DNA of 64,000 bases from Bradyrhizobium sp. 170 (GCF_023101085.1 NZ_CP064703.1:310001-374000), one strand, 5' to 3'. Counted from the stretch's first letter, positions 36,110-44,839 are shown. Numbers and translations are program-made. Notes: generated by a model from the letters alone, not told the origin.

Positions 36110-37438
36110 ATGTCGGTGAACCACGGCGATGGGAATGAGCACGCCCACCACCCTCACCATCACACCTGCGCCAATCTCTTTGGCTGCGGCGACGAGAAGG
36201 GCACGGGCATCATCCGCGAGGACATCAAGGATGCCGCGTTCGACAATCGCGCGTCCGATACCCTCCTCCACATGGACGAGGTCGATCAGGAGACGCTCGA
36301 CGGCTATCTGTCGGCGCGCGGTCATTGGCGGCGCAAGTTCCTGCAAGCAAGCAGCTTCATGGGTGCGCTCGCCGCGATCGAGCCGTGGTTTGCGAGGCTG
36401 GCGCGGGCGCAGGAGGCCGGCGCGGCGCCAAAGCGCCAATCGGATCGTGGAGGCCGCGTGCACGTGGTGCCGTCGACTAAGGAGACGGTGCAGCTCGGTG
36501 TGTACGACGCCAACCTAGCGCCCATTCTCGCGATCGATTCAGGCGATGTCATCAGCTTTCCCGATACCTGGTCGCACTTCCTCAATGAAATGCAGCCGGG
36601 CGTGCCGATCGACACGCTGGCGAAGCTGCGCGTCGACAATCCCGGCAGAGGGCCGCATTCGATCATCGGACCGATCGCCGTGAACAAGGCCGAGCCGGGC
36701 GATGTGTTGGAGATCCGCTACCAGCGGGTCCGTCCCTACGAATGGGGCGCCGTCTTCAACAACCCGGGTTCGCTGGGGACCGGCCTGCTGCCGCAGGACT
36801 ATGCTCAAGGGCAGATCAAGTATGTCGATCTCGACCTGCGCGCCATGAAGGGCAAGTTCATGCCCAACATCACCATTCCGTTGAAGCCCTTCCAAGGCAC
36901 CTTGGGCGTTGCGCCACCCGATGGCTATTTCCCGCCCTTAAGTCCCGGCGTCACCAGCTCGGTGCCGCCGGGCCCGCACGCGGGCAATCTCGATCTCAGC
37001 GAGCTGTCCGAGGGCTCGACGCTCTACATCCCGGTGTGGAAGCCGGGCGCCCTCATCTATACGGGTGATAGCCACGCGGTGCAGGGGGACGGCGAGATTT
37101 CGCTCACCGCGCTGGAGACGCGGATGAAAGAGCTGCGCATCCAGATCATCCTCCACAAGCAGAAGAACCTGGCCTGGCCGGTGGCGGAGACGGACACACA
37201 TTGGATCGTCATCGGGCTCGACAAGGACCTGAACACGGCGATGACGCTTGCTGCGCGCAATGCGGTCAAGTTCCTGGCGACCCGGGCGAAGATCAGCGAG
37301 CTCGACGCCTATGCGCTGTGCAGCGTGGCGGTGAGCTTCCGCGTGACCCAGGTGGTAGACATCGTGCGCGGCGTCCACGCACTGATACCGAAGACCATCT
37401 TCGCTCCTCAGCTCAGGCGCGAGATGACGATGGTGTGA
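36110..37438 (+). CDS. Acetamidase/formamidase family protein with internal Tat-type signal
   Basis: The 442-residue protein belongs to the FmdA/AmdA family, which hydrolyses formamide, acetamide or related amides. The core (about 115-430) includes PGPHAGNLDLSEL and the signature GDSHAVQGDGEIS near residue 323. The N-terminus is odd: residues 9-20 are His-rich (NEHAHHPHHHTC), and a twin-arginine-like motif (WRRKFLQ, R74-R75) with a hydrophobic stretch and an AxA site follows only at 73-100, which gives a long leader before a Tat signal. It is the first gene of the SPFH locus. Export and metal binding are inferred. Confidence 0.85.
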   Translation: MSVNHGDGNEHAHHPHHHTCANLFGCGDEKGTGIIREDIKDAAFDNRASDTLLHMDEVDQETLDGYLSARGHWRRKFLQASSFMGALAAIEPWFARLARAQEAGAAPKRQSDRGGRVHVVPSTKETVQLGVYDANLAPILAIDSGDVISFPDTWSHFLNEMQPGVPIDTLAKLRVDNPGRGPHSIIGPIAVNKAEPGDVLEIRYQRVRPYEWGAVFNNPGSLGTGLLPQDYAQGQIKYVDLDLRAMKGKFMPNITIPLKPFQGTLGVAPPDGYFPPLSPGVTSSVPPGPHAGNLDLSELSEGSTLYIPVWKPGALIYTGDSHAVQGDGEISLTALETRMKELRIQIILHKQKNLAWPVAETDTHWIVIGLDKDLNTAMTLAARNAVKFLATRAKISELDAYALCSVAVSFRVTQVVDIVRGVHALIPKTIFAPQLRREMTMV

Positions 37439-37465
37439 GCGGCTCGAGTGCGGCGCCGATTTCCG

Positions 37466-37580
37466 CTGTGGGGTCATAGGCGGACCTCGACCAGGGCAAC
37501 CGGGAAGTGCGCTTTGCCCCTATGATCCGGACATTGTCAGCCCAGCCGGTCAGGGCCGAAAAGTGCCCATTAGCTGACAT
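37466..37580. repeat. Dispersed repeat of about 110 bp, copy 1
   Basis: GTGGGGTCATAGGCGGACCT, then GGGCAACCGGGAAGTGCGCT, then a CCGGACATTGTCAGCC block and an AAAAGTGCCCATT block. Parallel blocks occur at 54105-54220, 55876-55990 and 63481-63600, and in reverse at 61040-61120. Confidence 0.6.
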
Positions 37581-37661
37581 GACCGTTCCACGCCGGCCGC
37601 ATCATTGCCCAGTCGGCTAAGCCCCTTTGCGATCTGGAAACGGGGAGGCGGAGATACTCCA

Positions 37662-38243
37662 TTGACCCGTGAGCAGCGCCGCTTAGCAGCCGACGTGGTC
37701 GGCTATTCCCGCCTGATGGAGCGGGACGAAAGTGGCACCGTGGCGCGCCTGCGGGAACACCGAAAACTGCACCTGGAACCTGTGCTGGCCCGCCATGGCG
37801 GCCGCGTGGTTAAGCTGATCCGCGACGGCGCCCTGGTCGAGTTTGCGAGCGCCGTCGAGGCACTAGGCGCTGCCATCGAGTTCCAGCAGGTTATGGCCGA
37901 GGCCAATCGTGACCAGCCCCAGGACAATGCCATCGTGTTCCGGATCGGCTTGCATCTCGGCGACCTGATCGTGGACGGCGACGATCTCTATGGTGACGGC
38001 GTGAACGTAGCCGCGAGGCAGGAGGCCGAAGCGCCGCCAGGTGGCATCGTGATTTCGGGTGACGTGCACAATGCCGTCGCTGGCCGATTGAAGGCGGCCT
38101 TCGTAGCCTTAGGAAAGCTGTCGCTTAAGAACATCGAGCGGCCGGTGCGCGCCTTCTCCGATACCGGACCCGTTCCGCGGAGCGGTTGGCCACAAGCCCA
38201 TCCACCGGCTTGTACCACACAGGTGCCTTCCCGATTGAACTAA
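37662..38243 (+). CDS. Class III adenylate cyclase domain, truncated
   Basis: The 193-residue product is little more than a nucleotide cyclase homology domain. The first metal Asp is in AADVVGYSRLM and the second in LIRDGALVEF; LYGDGVNVAARQEAEAPPGG carries the later conserved loop. Compared with the family, RRLAAILAADVVGYS is shortened to RRLAADVVGYS (a 4-residue deletion) and the usual GDG is RDG. Sequence after PVRAF (about residue 165) is unrelated, and the typical C-terminal TPR part is absent. The start is a TTG with GGAG 8 nt upstream. It may be non-functional. Confidence 0.65.
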   Translation: MTREQRRLAADVVGYSRLMERDESGTVARLREHRKLHLEPVLARHGGRVVKLIRDGALVEFASAVEALGAAIEFQQVMAEANRDQPQDNAIVFRIGLHLGDLIVDGDDLYGDGVNVAARQEAEAPPGGIVISGDVHNAVAGRLKAAFVALGKLSLKNIERPVRAFSDTGPVPRSGWPQAHPPACTTQVPSRLN

Positions 38244-38400
38244 CACTTGATCATACCAGGCCCGTTGCCCGTACCGCCGGCGATGCCGCCCGACTTCTCG
38301 AGGTGCTCGCCGGAGCCGATGGCACTGCGTACGGAAGCCTATGCCAAGCAGCTCACCGGAGACAAATGCCTTGACCACCCGAAGGACGCCCTACAGAATG
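38186..38400 (+). pseudogene. Amidase-signature enzyme fragment
   Basis: One frame reads STGLYHTGAFPIELTLDHTR followed by PVARTAGDAARLLEVLAGAD, a stretch highly typical of amidase-signature enzymes near their substrate-binding region. A shift then leads into EAYAKQLTGD, the continuation of the same family. Both ends are missing. It shows that an amidase gene once stood between the cyclase and the first SPFH gene. Confidence 0.75.
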
Positions 38401-38432
38401 AGAAAAGCCCCAGCTCGTTAGGCAAATGAGCC

Positions 38433-39383
38433 ATGGCCCGCTCAAGCTCGAAGCCTATGCAAGCCATTCTGGGCGCCGCGGGAGTGCTTGGCGCTGTCGT
38501 GGCGACCACGTTATGTCTTTTCGCCGTTGGCGATGGGGAGCGGGCCGTTGTCACGTCGTTCGGCAGGCCGGTGCAGGTAGTCACCACGCCGGGTCTTGGC
38601 GTGAAGCTGCCTTACGAAAGCGTGACCACGTTCGACGGCCGGCTTTTTGTTTACCAGCCCCCACTGAGCGAATTCCTGACGCTTGAGAAGACTGCCGTGA
38701 CGGCAGCGGGCGCCGTCATGTGGCGCATAGCCGAGCCCAAACGTTTCTTTGAGACGGTTCTCAACAAGGCGGGTGCGGAATCGCGCTTGGGCGACATCCT
38801 CTCTGCGGAGCTTGGCGCCGCCATCGGCCGAAGTCCGCTCGCTGCCTTTGTCTCGGCCGAAGCCTATCGAGCAGAGGCCTTGCTCGCCGAGGTCGCCGCA
38901 AAGTGCCGGAATGTTGCGCTTCCGGACTACGGCATCGAAGTCCTTGACGTGCAGCTGTTGCGCTTTGACTTCCCTAAGCGCAATCGGCTCACGGTCTACG
39001 CTCGCATGCGCTCCGAGCGCGCCGCAATCAGCATGCGCTACCGCTCTGAGGGCGAGGAGGAAGGCCTCAAGATCCGTTCCGCGGCTCAGGGCGAGAAGAC
39101 GAGCATCCTAGCCGAGGCCTTCAAGGTCGCCCAGCGGCACCGCGGCGCTGGCGAAGCAGAGGCCGCCCGCATCTACGCCGACTCGCTTCGCGAGGCACCG
39201 CAGTTCTACGCGCTGCGGCGGACGCTCGACGCGTCGCGCAAGTTCGTCAAGGAGGGCACCACGATGGTGTTGCCGGCGAACTCCGATCTCTTCGGCCTAC
39301 TGCACGATAGCAGCTTCTATGAGCGCGCCAAGCCGCCAGCAAGCTTGGCCGACAGTGCGAGAAAGGAAACGCCCATGAGATGA
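38433..39383 (+). CDS. SPFH (band 7) protein, HflC-like
   Basis: The 316-residue protein has one N-terminal membrane segment (about 10-31) and an SPFH domain (about 33-200; GERAVVTSFGRPVQVVTTPG, LGVKLPYESV), followed by a helical C-terminal region with GAGEAEAARIYADSLREAPQ, a pattern shared with HflC. HflC partners HflK in a membrane cage that controls FtsH. Here no ftsH is nearby. It is downstream of the amidase fragment and 64 bp before the second acetamidase-like gene, on the same strand. Confidence 0.85.
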   Translation: MARSSSKPMQAILGAAGVLGAVVATTLCLFAVGDGERAVVTSFGRPVQVVTTPGLGVKLPYESVTTFDGRLFVYQPPLSEFLTLEKTAVTAAGAVMWRIAEPKRFFETVLNKAGAESRLGDILSAELGAAIGRSPLAAFVSAEAYRAEALLAEVAAKCRNVALPDYGIEVLDVQLLRFDFPKRNRLTVYARMRSERAAISMRYRSEGEEEGLKIRSAAQGEKTSILAEAFKVAQRHRGAGEAEAARIYADSLREAPQFYALRRTLDASRKFVKEGTTMVLPANSDLFGLLHDSSFYERAKPPASLADSARKETPMR

Positions 39384-39447
39384 CGAGCGGAAATCTTACG
39401 CCGCTCCCATAGCAGCAATCGGCGCTGCCAACATAGGAGGAATTTCT

Positions 39448-40482
39448 ATGATTCGAATGAACGAGCAGAAGGCACGTGCGGCCATCGTGGCTCTATCTTC
39501 GGCACTCGTAGTTATTGGGGTCGCGCCTGCCTCAGCCGCGGAAGTCCGCTATGACCCGGGAGACACTGTTTACTTCACCTATTGCCATGCGCATCCGCCG
39601 GCGATCCGCATCAAGCCAGGCGACACGGTAATCACAAGGACCAAGGACGCGGCGAACGACGTCTTCCAGCCGACCGACAAGACGGTGTTTCCGAGACTCG
39701 ACCTTACCAGAGTCAACCCGCAGACCGGGCCGTTCTTCATCGAGGGCGCCGAGCCCGGCGATACGCTCGTCGTGCGTATCGACAGGATCGGCCTCAACAG
39801 AGACTGGGGCTGGGGAGCTTCGATCCCCTACTTCGGAGCATTGGCGCCCGAATACAAGACGGCGATGATAACCGACCCGGTGCCGGACCGGCTCTTTATC
39901 TGGCGGTTCGACAGATCGAAAATGGTCGGTGTGCTCGACCTGCCCAACAGCAAGATCGGCAAAATCGAGGTCCCGTTGCGGCCATTCTTCGGGACAATCG
40001 GCACCGCACCTGGTGGCAAGGAATGCATCAGCTCGCTGATACCCGGCCCGCATGGCGCGAACATGGACTTCAATGAGGTCGTTGAGGGTGTGACGATGTC
40101 TTTCCCGGTTTTCGAGCCAGGTGCGCTCTTCATGCTGGGCGACGGGCACGCCGCGCAGGGTGACGGCGAGATAGACGGCGCCGCTATCGAGACCTCGTTT
40201 GACGTCACTTTCACGGTGAATCTCATCAAGGGAAAAAAGATCAACTGGCCCCGGCTCGAGAACGACAGAATGATCATGTCGATCGGCAGCACGCGGCCGT
40301 TGATCGATGCGCTGCGAATCGCCTGCGTCGATCTCGTCAACTGGCTGGTGCAGGATCACGGCTACGACAAGATCGAGGCGCTTCAGCTTCTAGGCCAAGC
40401 AGCGCATCTCGAGATCGCCAACGTTGTCGATCCGCAGTACTCCGTGGCTTGTCAACTCGACAAGCGCTACCTGCCGCGGTGA
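39448..40482 (+). CDS. Acetamidase/formamidase family protein, secreted
   Basis: The 344-residue protein has a Sec-type signal peptide (about 1-30, cleavage near ASA-AE). The FmdA/AmdA core includes IPGPHGANMDFNEVVEG and the signature GDGHAAQGDGEIDG. It is shorter than classical formamidases (about 410) but keeps the main motifs. AGGAGG lies 7 nt before the ATG, a very strong site. It is placed between an HflC-like gene and the CDF-HflK fusion, all on one strand, so it is likely part of the same system. Confidence 0.87.
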   Translation: MIRMNEQKARAAIVALSSALVVIGVAPASAAEVRYDPGDTVYFTYCHAHPPAIRIKPGDTVITRTKDAANDVFQPTDKTVFPRLDLTRVNPQTGPFFIEGAEPGDTLVVRIDRIGLNRDWGWGASIPYFGALAPEYKTAMITDPVPDRLFIWRFDRSKMVGVLDLPNSKIGKIEVPLRPFFGTIGTAPGGKECISSLIPGPHGANMDFNEVVEGVTMSFPVFEPGALFMLGDGHAAQGDGEIDGAAIETSFDVTFTVNLIKGKKINWPRLENDRMIMSIGSTRPLIDALRIACVDLVNWLVQDHGYDKIEALQLLGQAAHLEIANVVDPQYSVACQLDKRYLPR

Positions 40483-40525
40483 GGTTGCACTAAAGGGAGA
40501 CTTCAGGAAGCGAAGGGCTCTGAAC

Positions 40526-42256
40526 ATGGGCGTAGCCTGTTGCGGAGAAGGCGCCACCTTCGAAGGCCTGTCGGCTGATTACAAGCGGCGGCTTTGGATC
40601 GTCATTGCGATCAACGCCGGGATGTTCCTGGTGGAAATAGGAGCCGGCGCACTCGCCGGCTCGCAGGCACTGCAGGCCGATGCTCTCGACTTCCTGGGCG
40701 ACGCAGCGACCTACGGTATCAGCCTCGCGGTCATCGGTGCATCCGTTCGGGTCCGGGCGCGTGCGGCCTTTGTGAAAGGCGTCAGCCTCACGCTGATGGG
40801 CTTGTGGGTGTTTGGGGCGACCGCTTATCACGTGCTTGTGCTCGGTGTGCCCCGCGCCGAGATCATGGGCGCCATCGGCTTCCTGGCTCTCGCTGCCAAC
40901 GTGGCTAGCGTCGTCATCCTCATGCGCTACAAGGATGGCGACGCCAACGTGCGGTCCGTGTGGCTTTGCTCGCGTAACGATGCGATCGGCAACGTCGCCG
41001 TGATGCTCGCTGCGCTCGGCGTTTGGGCAACCGCGACCAGGTGGCCCGACCTGATCGTGGCCGCCATCATGGCGGGATTATTCCTGTGGTCATCCGCTCA
41101 AATCCTGCGACAGGCGGAGCGTGAGTTCCGGACCGGGGAAATCTCGCTCCACACGCACGTGCCGCACACGCACGCGCCGCCGGAGTGGGCCCGGCTGCGC
41201 GACGGGTTTGCGGCGACCCGCGTGTTTGTTACTGACCCCCGCGTCAAGATCGCGGCATTGGCAAGCCTGGTCCTGCTCTGGCTCGCAAGCGGCTTCTTTA
41301 CGATCCAGTCCGGGGAGATCGGCTTGCGCCTCCGGTTTGCTCGCATCGTCGCGGCCGACCTCGGCCCAGGCCTACACTACCGCCTGCCCTGGCCAATCGA
41401 GACGCACCGTCTCGTCGAAACCGAACGCACGCGAAGTGCGGAGCTCGGTTTCCGCAGTCAGGCGGACGAGAGCTTGATGACGCGCGCACTCGCCCGCGAG
41501 CGGCTCACAGTGGGCGGGCCTTCGAATCCGGTGCCGGAGGCGATCAAGGCCAGGGGCTCCTGGTTCCAGCGCGAGGTGCTGGAGGGCGAGTCCTTCCTCC
41601 TGACCGGTGATGCCAACCTCATCGATCTTCGATCAACCGTGCAGTACCGCGTCAAGGATCCCGTGGCCTACGTCACAAACCTGGCGGAGCCTGAGGCGCT
41701 GGTCCGGAGCGTTACCCGAGCAGGGCTGCGCAGCGTTATTGCCACTCAGCGAATCGACGCGTTGCTAACGAACGCCAAGGCAGAGGTCGAGGCGCGGTTG
41801 CATGAGTTCGTTCAGGCGCGCCTGGACGGTCTGAATGCCGGCATCGCGCTCGTCTCGGTGCGCTTGGTCTACGTCCATGCGCCCCAGGAAGCACACGACG
41901 CCGAGCGGGACGTGGCCAGTGCACAGGAGGACAAGCTGCGCACGATCAACCGCGCCAAGGGATTCGCCGCCGAGGAGGTAAACGAAGCGAAAGGAGAAGC
42001 CGCGGCGATGGTCGAGGGTGCCCTCGCCGTCCAGGAGGAACAGGTCCGCCGCGCTCGCGGCGAGGCACTAGCGTTCAGCCTACAGGTCGAGGCGTTTCGG
42101 CAAGCGCCCGAATTGGCCGCATTCCGCTTGCAGATGGAGACGATCGAGGACGTGTTGCCGAAGGTGCACAAGCTTGTCCGGCCGAAGGCGAGTGCCATCA
42201 AAGACTTCGACCTTTGGCTCCTTGAGCCTCCGATCAGCGCGGGCGGCAATCGATGA
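40526..42256 (+). CDS. Fusion of a cation-diffusion-facilitator-like domain and an HflK-like SPFH domain
   Basis: The protein has 576 residues. Residues about 20-205 form a six-helix membrane domain like CDF metal exporters, with the TM2 metal motif as D55-x3-D59 (DALDFLGD) and TM5 as D152-x3-N156 (NDAIGN). A His-rich linker (HTHVPHTHAP, about 209-218) follows. Another membrane segment (about 241-262) begins an HflK-like SPFH domain (GLHYRLPWPIETHRLVETER, GDANLIDLRSTVQYRVKDP) and a charged coiled coil (about 440-540). The start ATG 40526 is chosen because CDF proteins begin near it; the frame is open 102 bp upstream inside the previous gene. It overlaps the next gene by 4 bp. Confidence 0.88.
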   Translation: MGVACCGEGATFEGLSADYKRRLWIVIAINAGMFLVEIGAGALAGSQALQADALDFLGDAATYGISLAVIGASVRVRARAAFVKGVSLTLMGLWVFGATAYHVLVLGVPRAEIMGAIGFLALAANVASVVILMRYKDGDANVRSVWLCSRNDAIGNVAVMLAALGVWATATRWPDLIVAAIMAGLFLWSSAQILRQAEREFRTGEISLHTHVPHTHAPPEWARLRDGFAATRVFVTDPRVKIAALASLVLLWLASGFFTIQSGEIGLRLRFARIVAADLGPGLHYRLPWPIETHRLVETERTRSAELGFRSQADESLMTRALARERLTVGGPSNPVPEAIKARGSWFQREVLEGESFLLTGDANLIDLRSTVQYRVKDPVAYVTNLAEPEALVRSVTRAGLRSVIATQRIDALLTNAKAEVEARLHEFVQARLDGLNAGIALVSVRLVYVHAPQEAHDAERDVASAQEDKLRTINRAKGFAAEEVNEAKGEAAAMVEGALAVQEEQVRRARGEALAFSLQVEAFRQAPELAAFRLQMETIEDVLPKVHKLVRPKASAIKDFDLWLLEPPISAGGNR

Positions 42257-43287
42257 AAGGCAGCTCACCCTGGAGTTGGCAGATGAGCCGCGCGGGCGGC
42301 AGGCGGGGGGCAGCGCTTTGGGTGCTGACGCCTGCCGCTATCGCCGTGCTCGTGCTGTCCGCCCTTGCCAGCCTCTTCACGTTGGATATCACTGAGCACG
42401 GGATGGTCACGCGCTTCGGCCGGATCGTGCAACTCGTTGAAGAGCCGGGCCTAGGCTTCAAGCTGCCTTTCGAGCGTGTGCAGCGGTTCGACAAGCGCCT
42501 CCTGTACTTGAGCACGCGGCCCGTTGAGTACGTCACGGCGGACAGGAAGAACGTGTCCGTTGCCACGCTCGCCACCTGGCGCATCGACGAACCGGCGCGC
42601 TTCCTCGCAACGCTTGCCACGCGCGGCGATGCCGAGCAGCGGCTGACGGAGGCTATCGTCGGTGAAGTCGGTGCAGTGCTCGGCCGCCATAGCTTCGCCT
42701 CCCTCATCGCGCCGCATGCTTCGGAGAACCGGTTCGGGGCGATAATCGCGGAGGTACGTGCCGGCGTTCAGGCTCTTGTTGCGCCCGCCTACGGTATCGA
42801 GGTGATCGATCTCGGTGTGCGTGAACTCGCCCTGCCCCAGCAGAACCGGCAGAGCGTCTTCGAGCGGATGAAAGCGGAGCGGGCCCGCATCACCATGCAG
42901 CTGCGCTCCGACGGGAAGGCCGAGTCGAGGCGGATCATCGCCGAAGCTGATCGGCAGAAGGCACGCATCCTCGCCGAGGCCAGCGAACATGCAAGGCGAC
43001 TCGACGGCGAGGGAGAAGCTGAGGCGATGCGTGTCTACGCGCGCGAGTTTGGCGCCGATCTACCCTTCTTCAAGCTCGTCCGCACGCTCGAGGCCTATGA
43101 TCGTATCCTCGACGACAAGACGACCCTGTTCCTGCCGGCCGAATCCGAACTCCTGCAGATGCTGCAGCCTAGCGCATCGGTCGCGCGGGATCTTAACCCG
43201 CCGCCCAAGGCTCGCCCCAGGAATGGCGAGACCGTGGGCGCTGATGTCGAACGTCAGCAGCCACCGTCACGCGGGGAATTGCCATGA
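42253..43287 (+). CDS. SPFH protein, HflC-like
   Basis: The 344-residue protein has one membrane segment (about 22-43), an SPFH domain (ITEHGMVTRFGRIVQLVEEP, LGFKLPFERVQRFD) and an HflC-type helical part (MKAERARITMQLRSDGKAES). A Pro/Arg-rich tail follows residue 310. ATG overlaps the stop of the fusion gene (ATGA), and its own stop overlaps the next start in the same way, so the three genes are translationally coupled. Confidence 0.87.
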   Translation: MKGSSPWSWQMSRAGGRRGAALWVLTPAAIAVLVLSALASLFTLDITEHGMVTRFGRIVQLVEEPGLGFKLPFERVQRFDKRLLYLSTRPVEYVTADRKNVSVATLATWRIDEPARFLATLATRGDAEQRLTEAIVGEVGAVLGRHSFASLIAPHASENRFGAIIAEVRAGVQALVAPAYGIEVIDLGVRELALPQQNRQSVFERMKAERARITMQLRSDGKAESRRIIAEADRQKARILAEASEHARRLDGEGEAEAMRVYAREFGADLPFFKLVRTLEAYDRILDDKTTLFLPAESELLQMLQPSASVARDLNPPPKARPRNGETVGADVERQQPPSRGELP

Positions 43288-44255
43288 CGGCCAGCCACGA
43301 AGACTTTGTGCGGCAGGACCGCGCGGAAAGCACCCCCAGACATCCGCGCTGGCGCGCTCACGCGCTCCGCGGCGGTGTCGTCTTCTTGCTCCTGTTGATC
43401 GCGGCCTACTTCGCCACGGGCTTCCATCTCGTCGCAACGGACGAACAAGCTTTGGCGCGCCGCCTCGGTGCGCCCCATGCCCGCCTGGGCCCCGGCATGC
43501 ACTGGCGTTTCCCCTGGCCCGTCGACCGGGTCGACGTGGTTAAGACCACAAGTGTCTCGAAAGTCGGCGTGGGCTTTGCTTTGCCCGAGGGCGAGCAGGA
43601 GACCGTGATTGGGATGGAGCTGCTGACTGGTGACACGAACATCCTAAGCATCGCGCTCGTGCTACAATACGTGATACGCGATCCCGCCGACTTCCTGCTG
43701 CATGTCGAGGACACGAGAGCGCTGATCGGCGGGCTTGCCGAAAGTGTGCTCACCCAGGTTTTGGCCGGCATGTCGGTTGATGAGGTCTTGACCACAGGCC
43801 GGCTTGCCATCCAGGATAGGGTGAAGATACAGACTCAGGAGCTCCTCGATCGCTACCGAAGCGGCGTTCAGATCACGGCTTCGAGCATCATGGCCATGAC
43901 GCTTGACGCGGCGGTGGCACAGGCCTTTCAAGACGTGGCGGACGCCATGGCCGATCGCGAGCGCTCACGCAACGAGGCGCGGGTCTATGCGGCCAACCTC
44001 CTGCCTAAGGCTCGCGGGGAGGCGCACACATTGGTCCAGGCAGCGCAGAGCCGGCGTGAGCAGCGCATCGCGCAAGCCATAGGCACGACCACCCGCCTCA
44101 AAGCTTTACAGCAAGAGTATGCGAAGGCCCCCGAGCTCACGCGTACCCGCCTCTATCTTGAAGCCATGGAGAAGACTCTGCCCAGAGTGAAAGCCTACAT
44201 CCTGGACACGGAGGATGGACAGGCTCCGGTCAACTTGCGAGTGAGAGGGCGTTAG
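43284..44255 (+). CDS. SPFH protein, HflK-like
   Basis: The 323-residue protein has one membrane segment (about 29-48) and an HflK-type SPFH domain: LGPGMHWRFPWPVDRVDVVK, ELLTGDTNILSIALVLQYVI, SVDEVLTTGRLAIQDRVK. The C-terminal helix carries LPKARGEAHTLVQAAQSRRE, typical of HflK. With the upstream HflC-like gene it forms the usual HflK-HflC type pair, in reversed order. It is the last gene of the coupled set. Confidence 0.87.
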   Translation: MTASHEDFVRQDRAESTPRHPRWRAHALRGGVVFLLLLIAAYFATGFHLVATDEQALARRLGAPHARLGPGMHWRFPWPVDRVDVVKTTSVSKVGVGFALPEGEQETVIGMELLTGDTNILSIALVLQYVIRDPADFLLHVEDTRALIGGLAESVLTQVLAGMSVDEVLTTGRLAIQDRVKIQTQELLDRYRSGVQITASSIMAMTLDAAVAQAFQDVADAMADRERSRNEARVYAANLLPKARGEAHTLVQAAQSRREQRIAQAIGTTTRLKALQQEYAKAPELTRTRLYLEAMEKTLPRVKAYILDTEDGQAPVNLRVRGR

Positions 44256-44839
44256 ATTCTGTCCAGCGAACAGCACCTGATCCCCACCGGGCGCCTCTTC
44301 GGCCGAGCTCCAGCCGCTCGACCAGAACCGGTCGCGACTCCTGCCACAGCTTCAGCGCCAGCCAGCAGGCTCCCTAGGCGCGCGGCCGGCAAAGCCGGCA
44401 AAGCCGCACCTGTGACAGTTTCAAGCGGACAATCGAGTTGTCCGCTTGCAGTCCTTCAGTCCTTCGCAGCGATCCTTGGGAACAGCAACAGCGTTCGTGG
44501 CTGAGCGGCGCCGTCCTCCAGGACCTCGATCGACCTGGCGCCGTGCATGATCCTACGTGTCGTTGATCTCAACCAGATCCAGCACATGCCGCTGCACCAT
44601 GCGCCCAACGCCAACGCGCTTGTTCTCGGCAACGCTAAACGAACGACCACGTGAGACCTTGCAATTGGAAACCCCAGCAGAAAGATTTAACGTCTGTGTT
44701 GCGTCGACCGGTTGAGTCGGTCGCGAGACACTGCGCTCGCCTATGGGACCGACCTCTAAATGTGCATGGTCCCACTTGGCCTCCTGTTCGCCTAAACTGG
44801 AGCCCATCATTGGATTTTCCGCAGATCATCTGGCTCGCG
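44256..44839. other. Gene-free region after the SPFH locus
   Basis: No gene is supported. A perfect 11-bp inverted repeat lies at 44422-44448. The rest is Pro/Arg-type noise in all frames. Confidence 0.45.
44422..44448 (+). terminator. Perfect 11-bp hairpin downstream of the SPFH operon
   Basis: CAAGCGGACAA and TTGTCCGCTTG flank the loop TCGAG, about 165 bp after the last SPFH stop codon. A T-rich tail is missing, so it may be a regulatory palindrome rather than a terminator. Confidence 0.4.
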
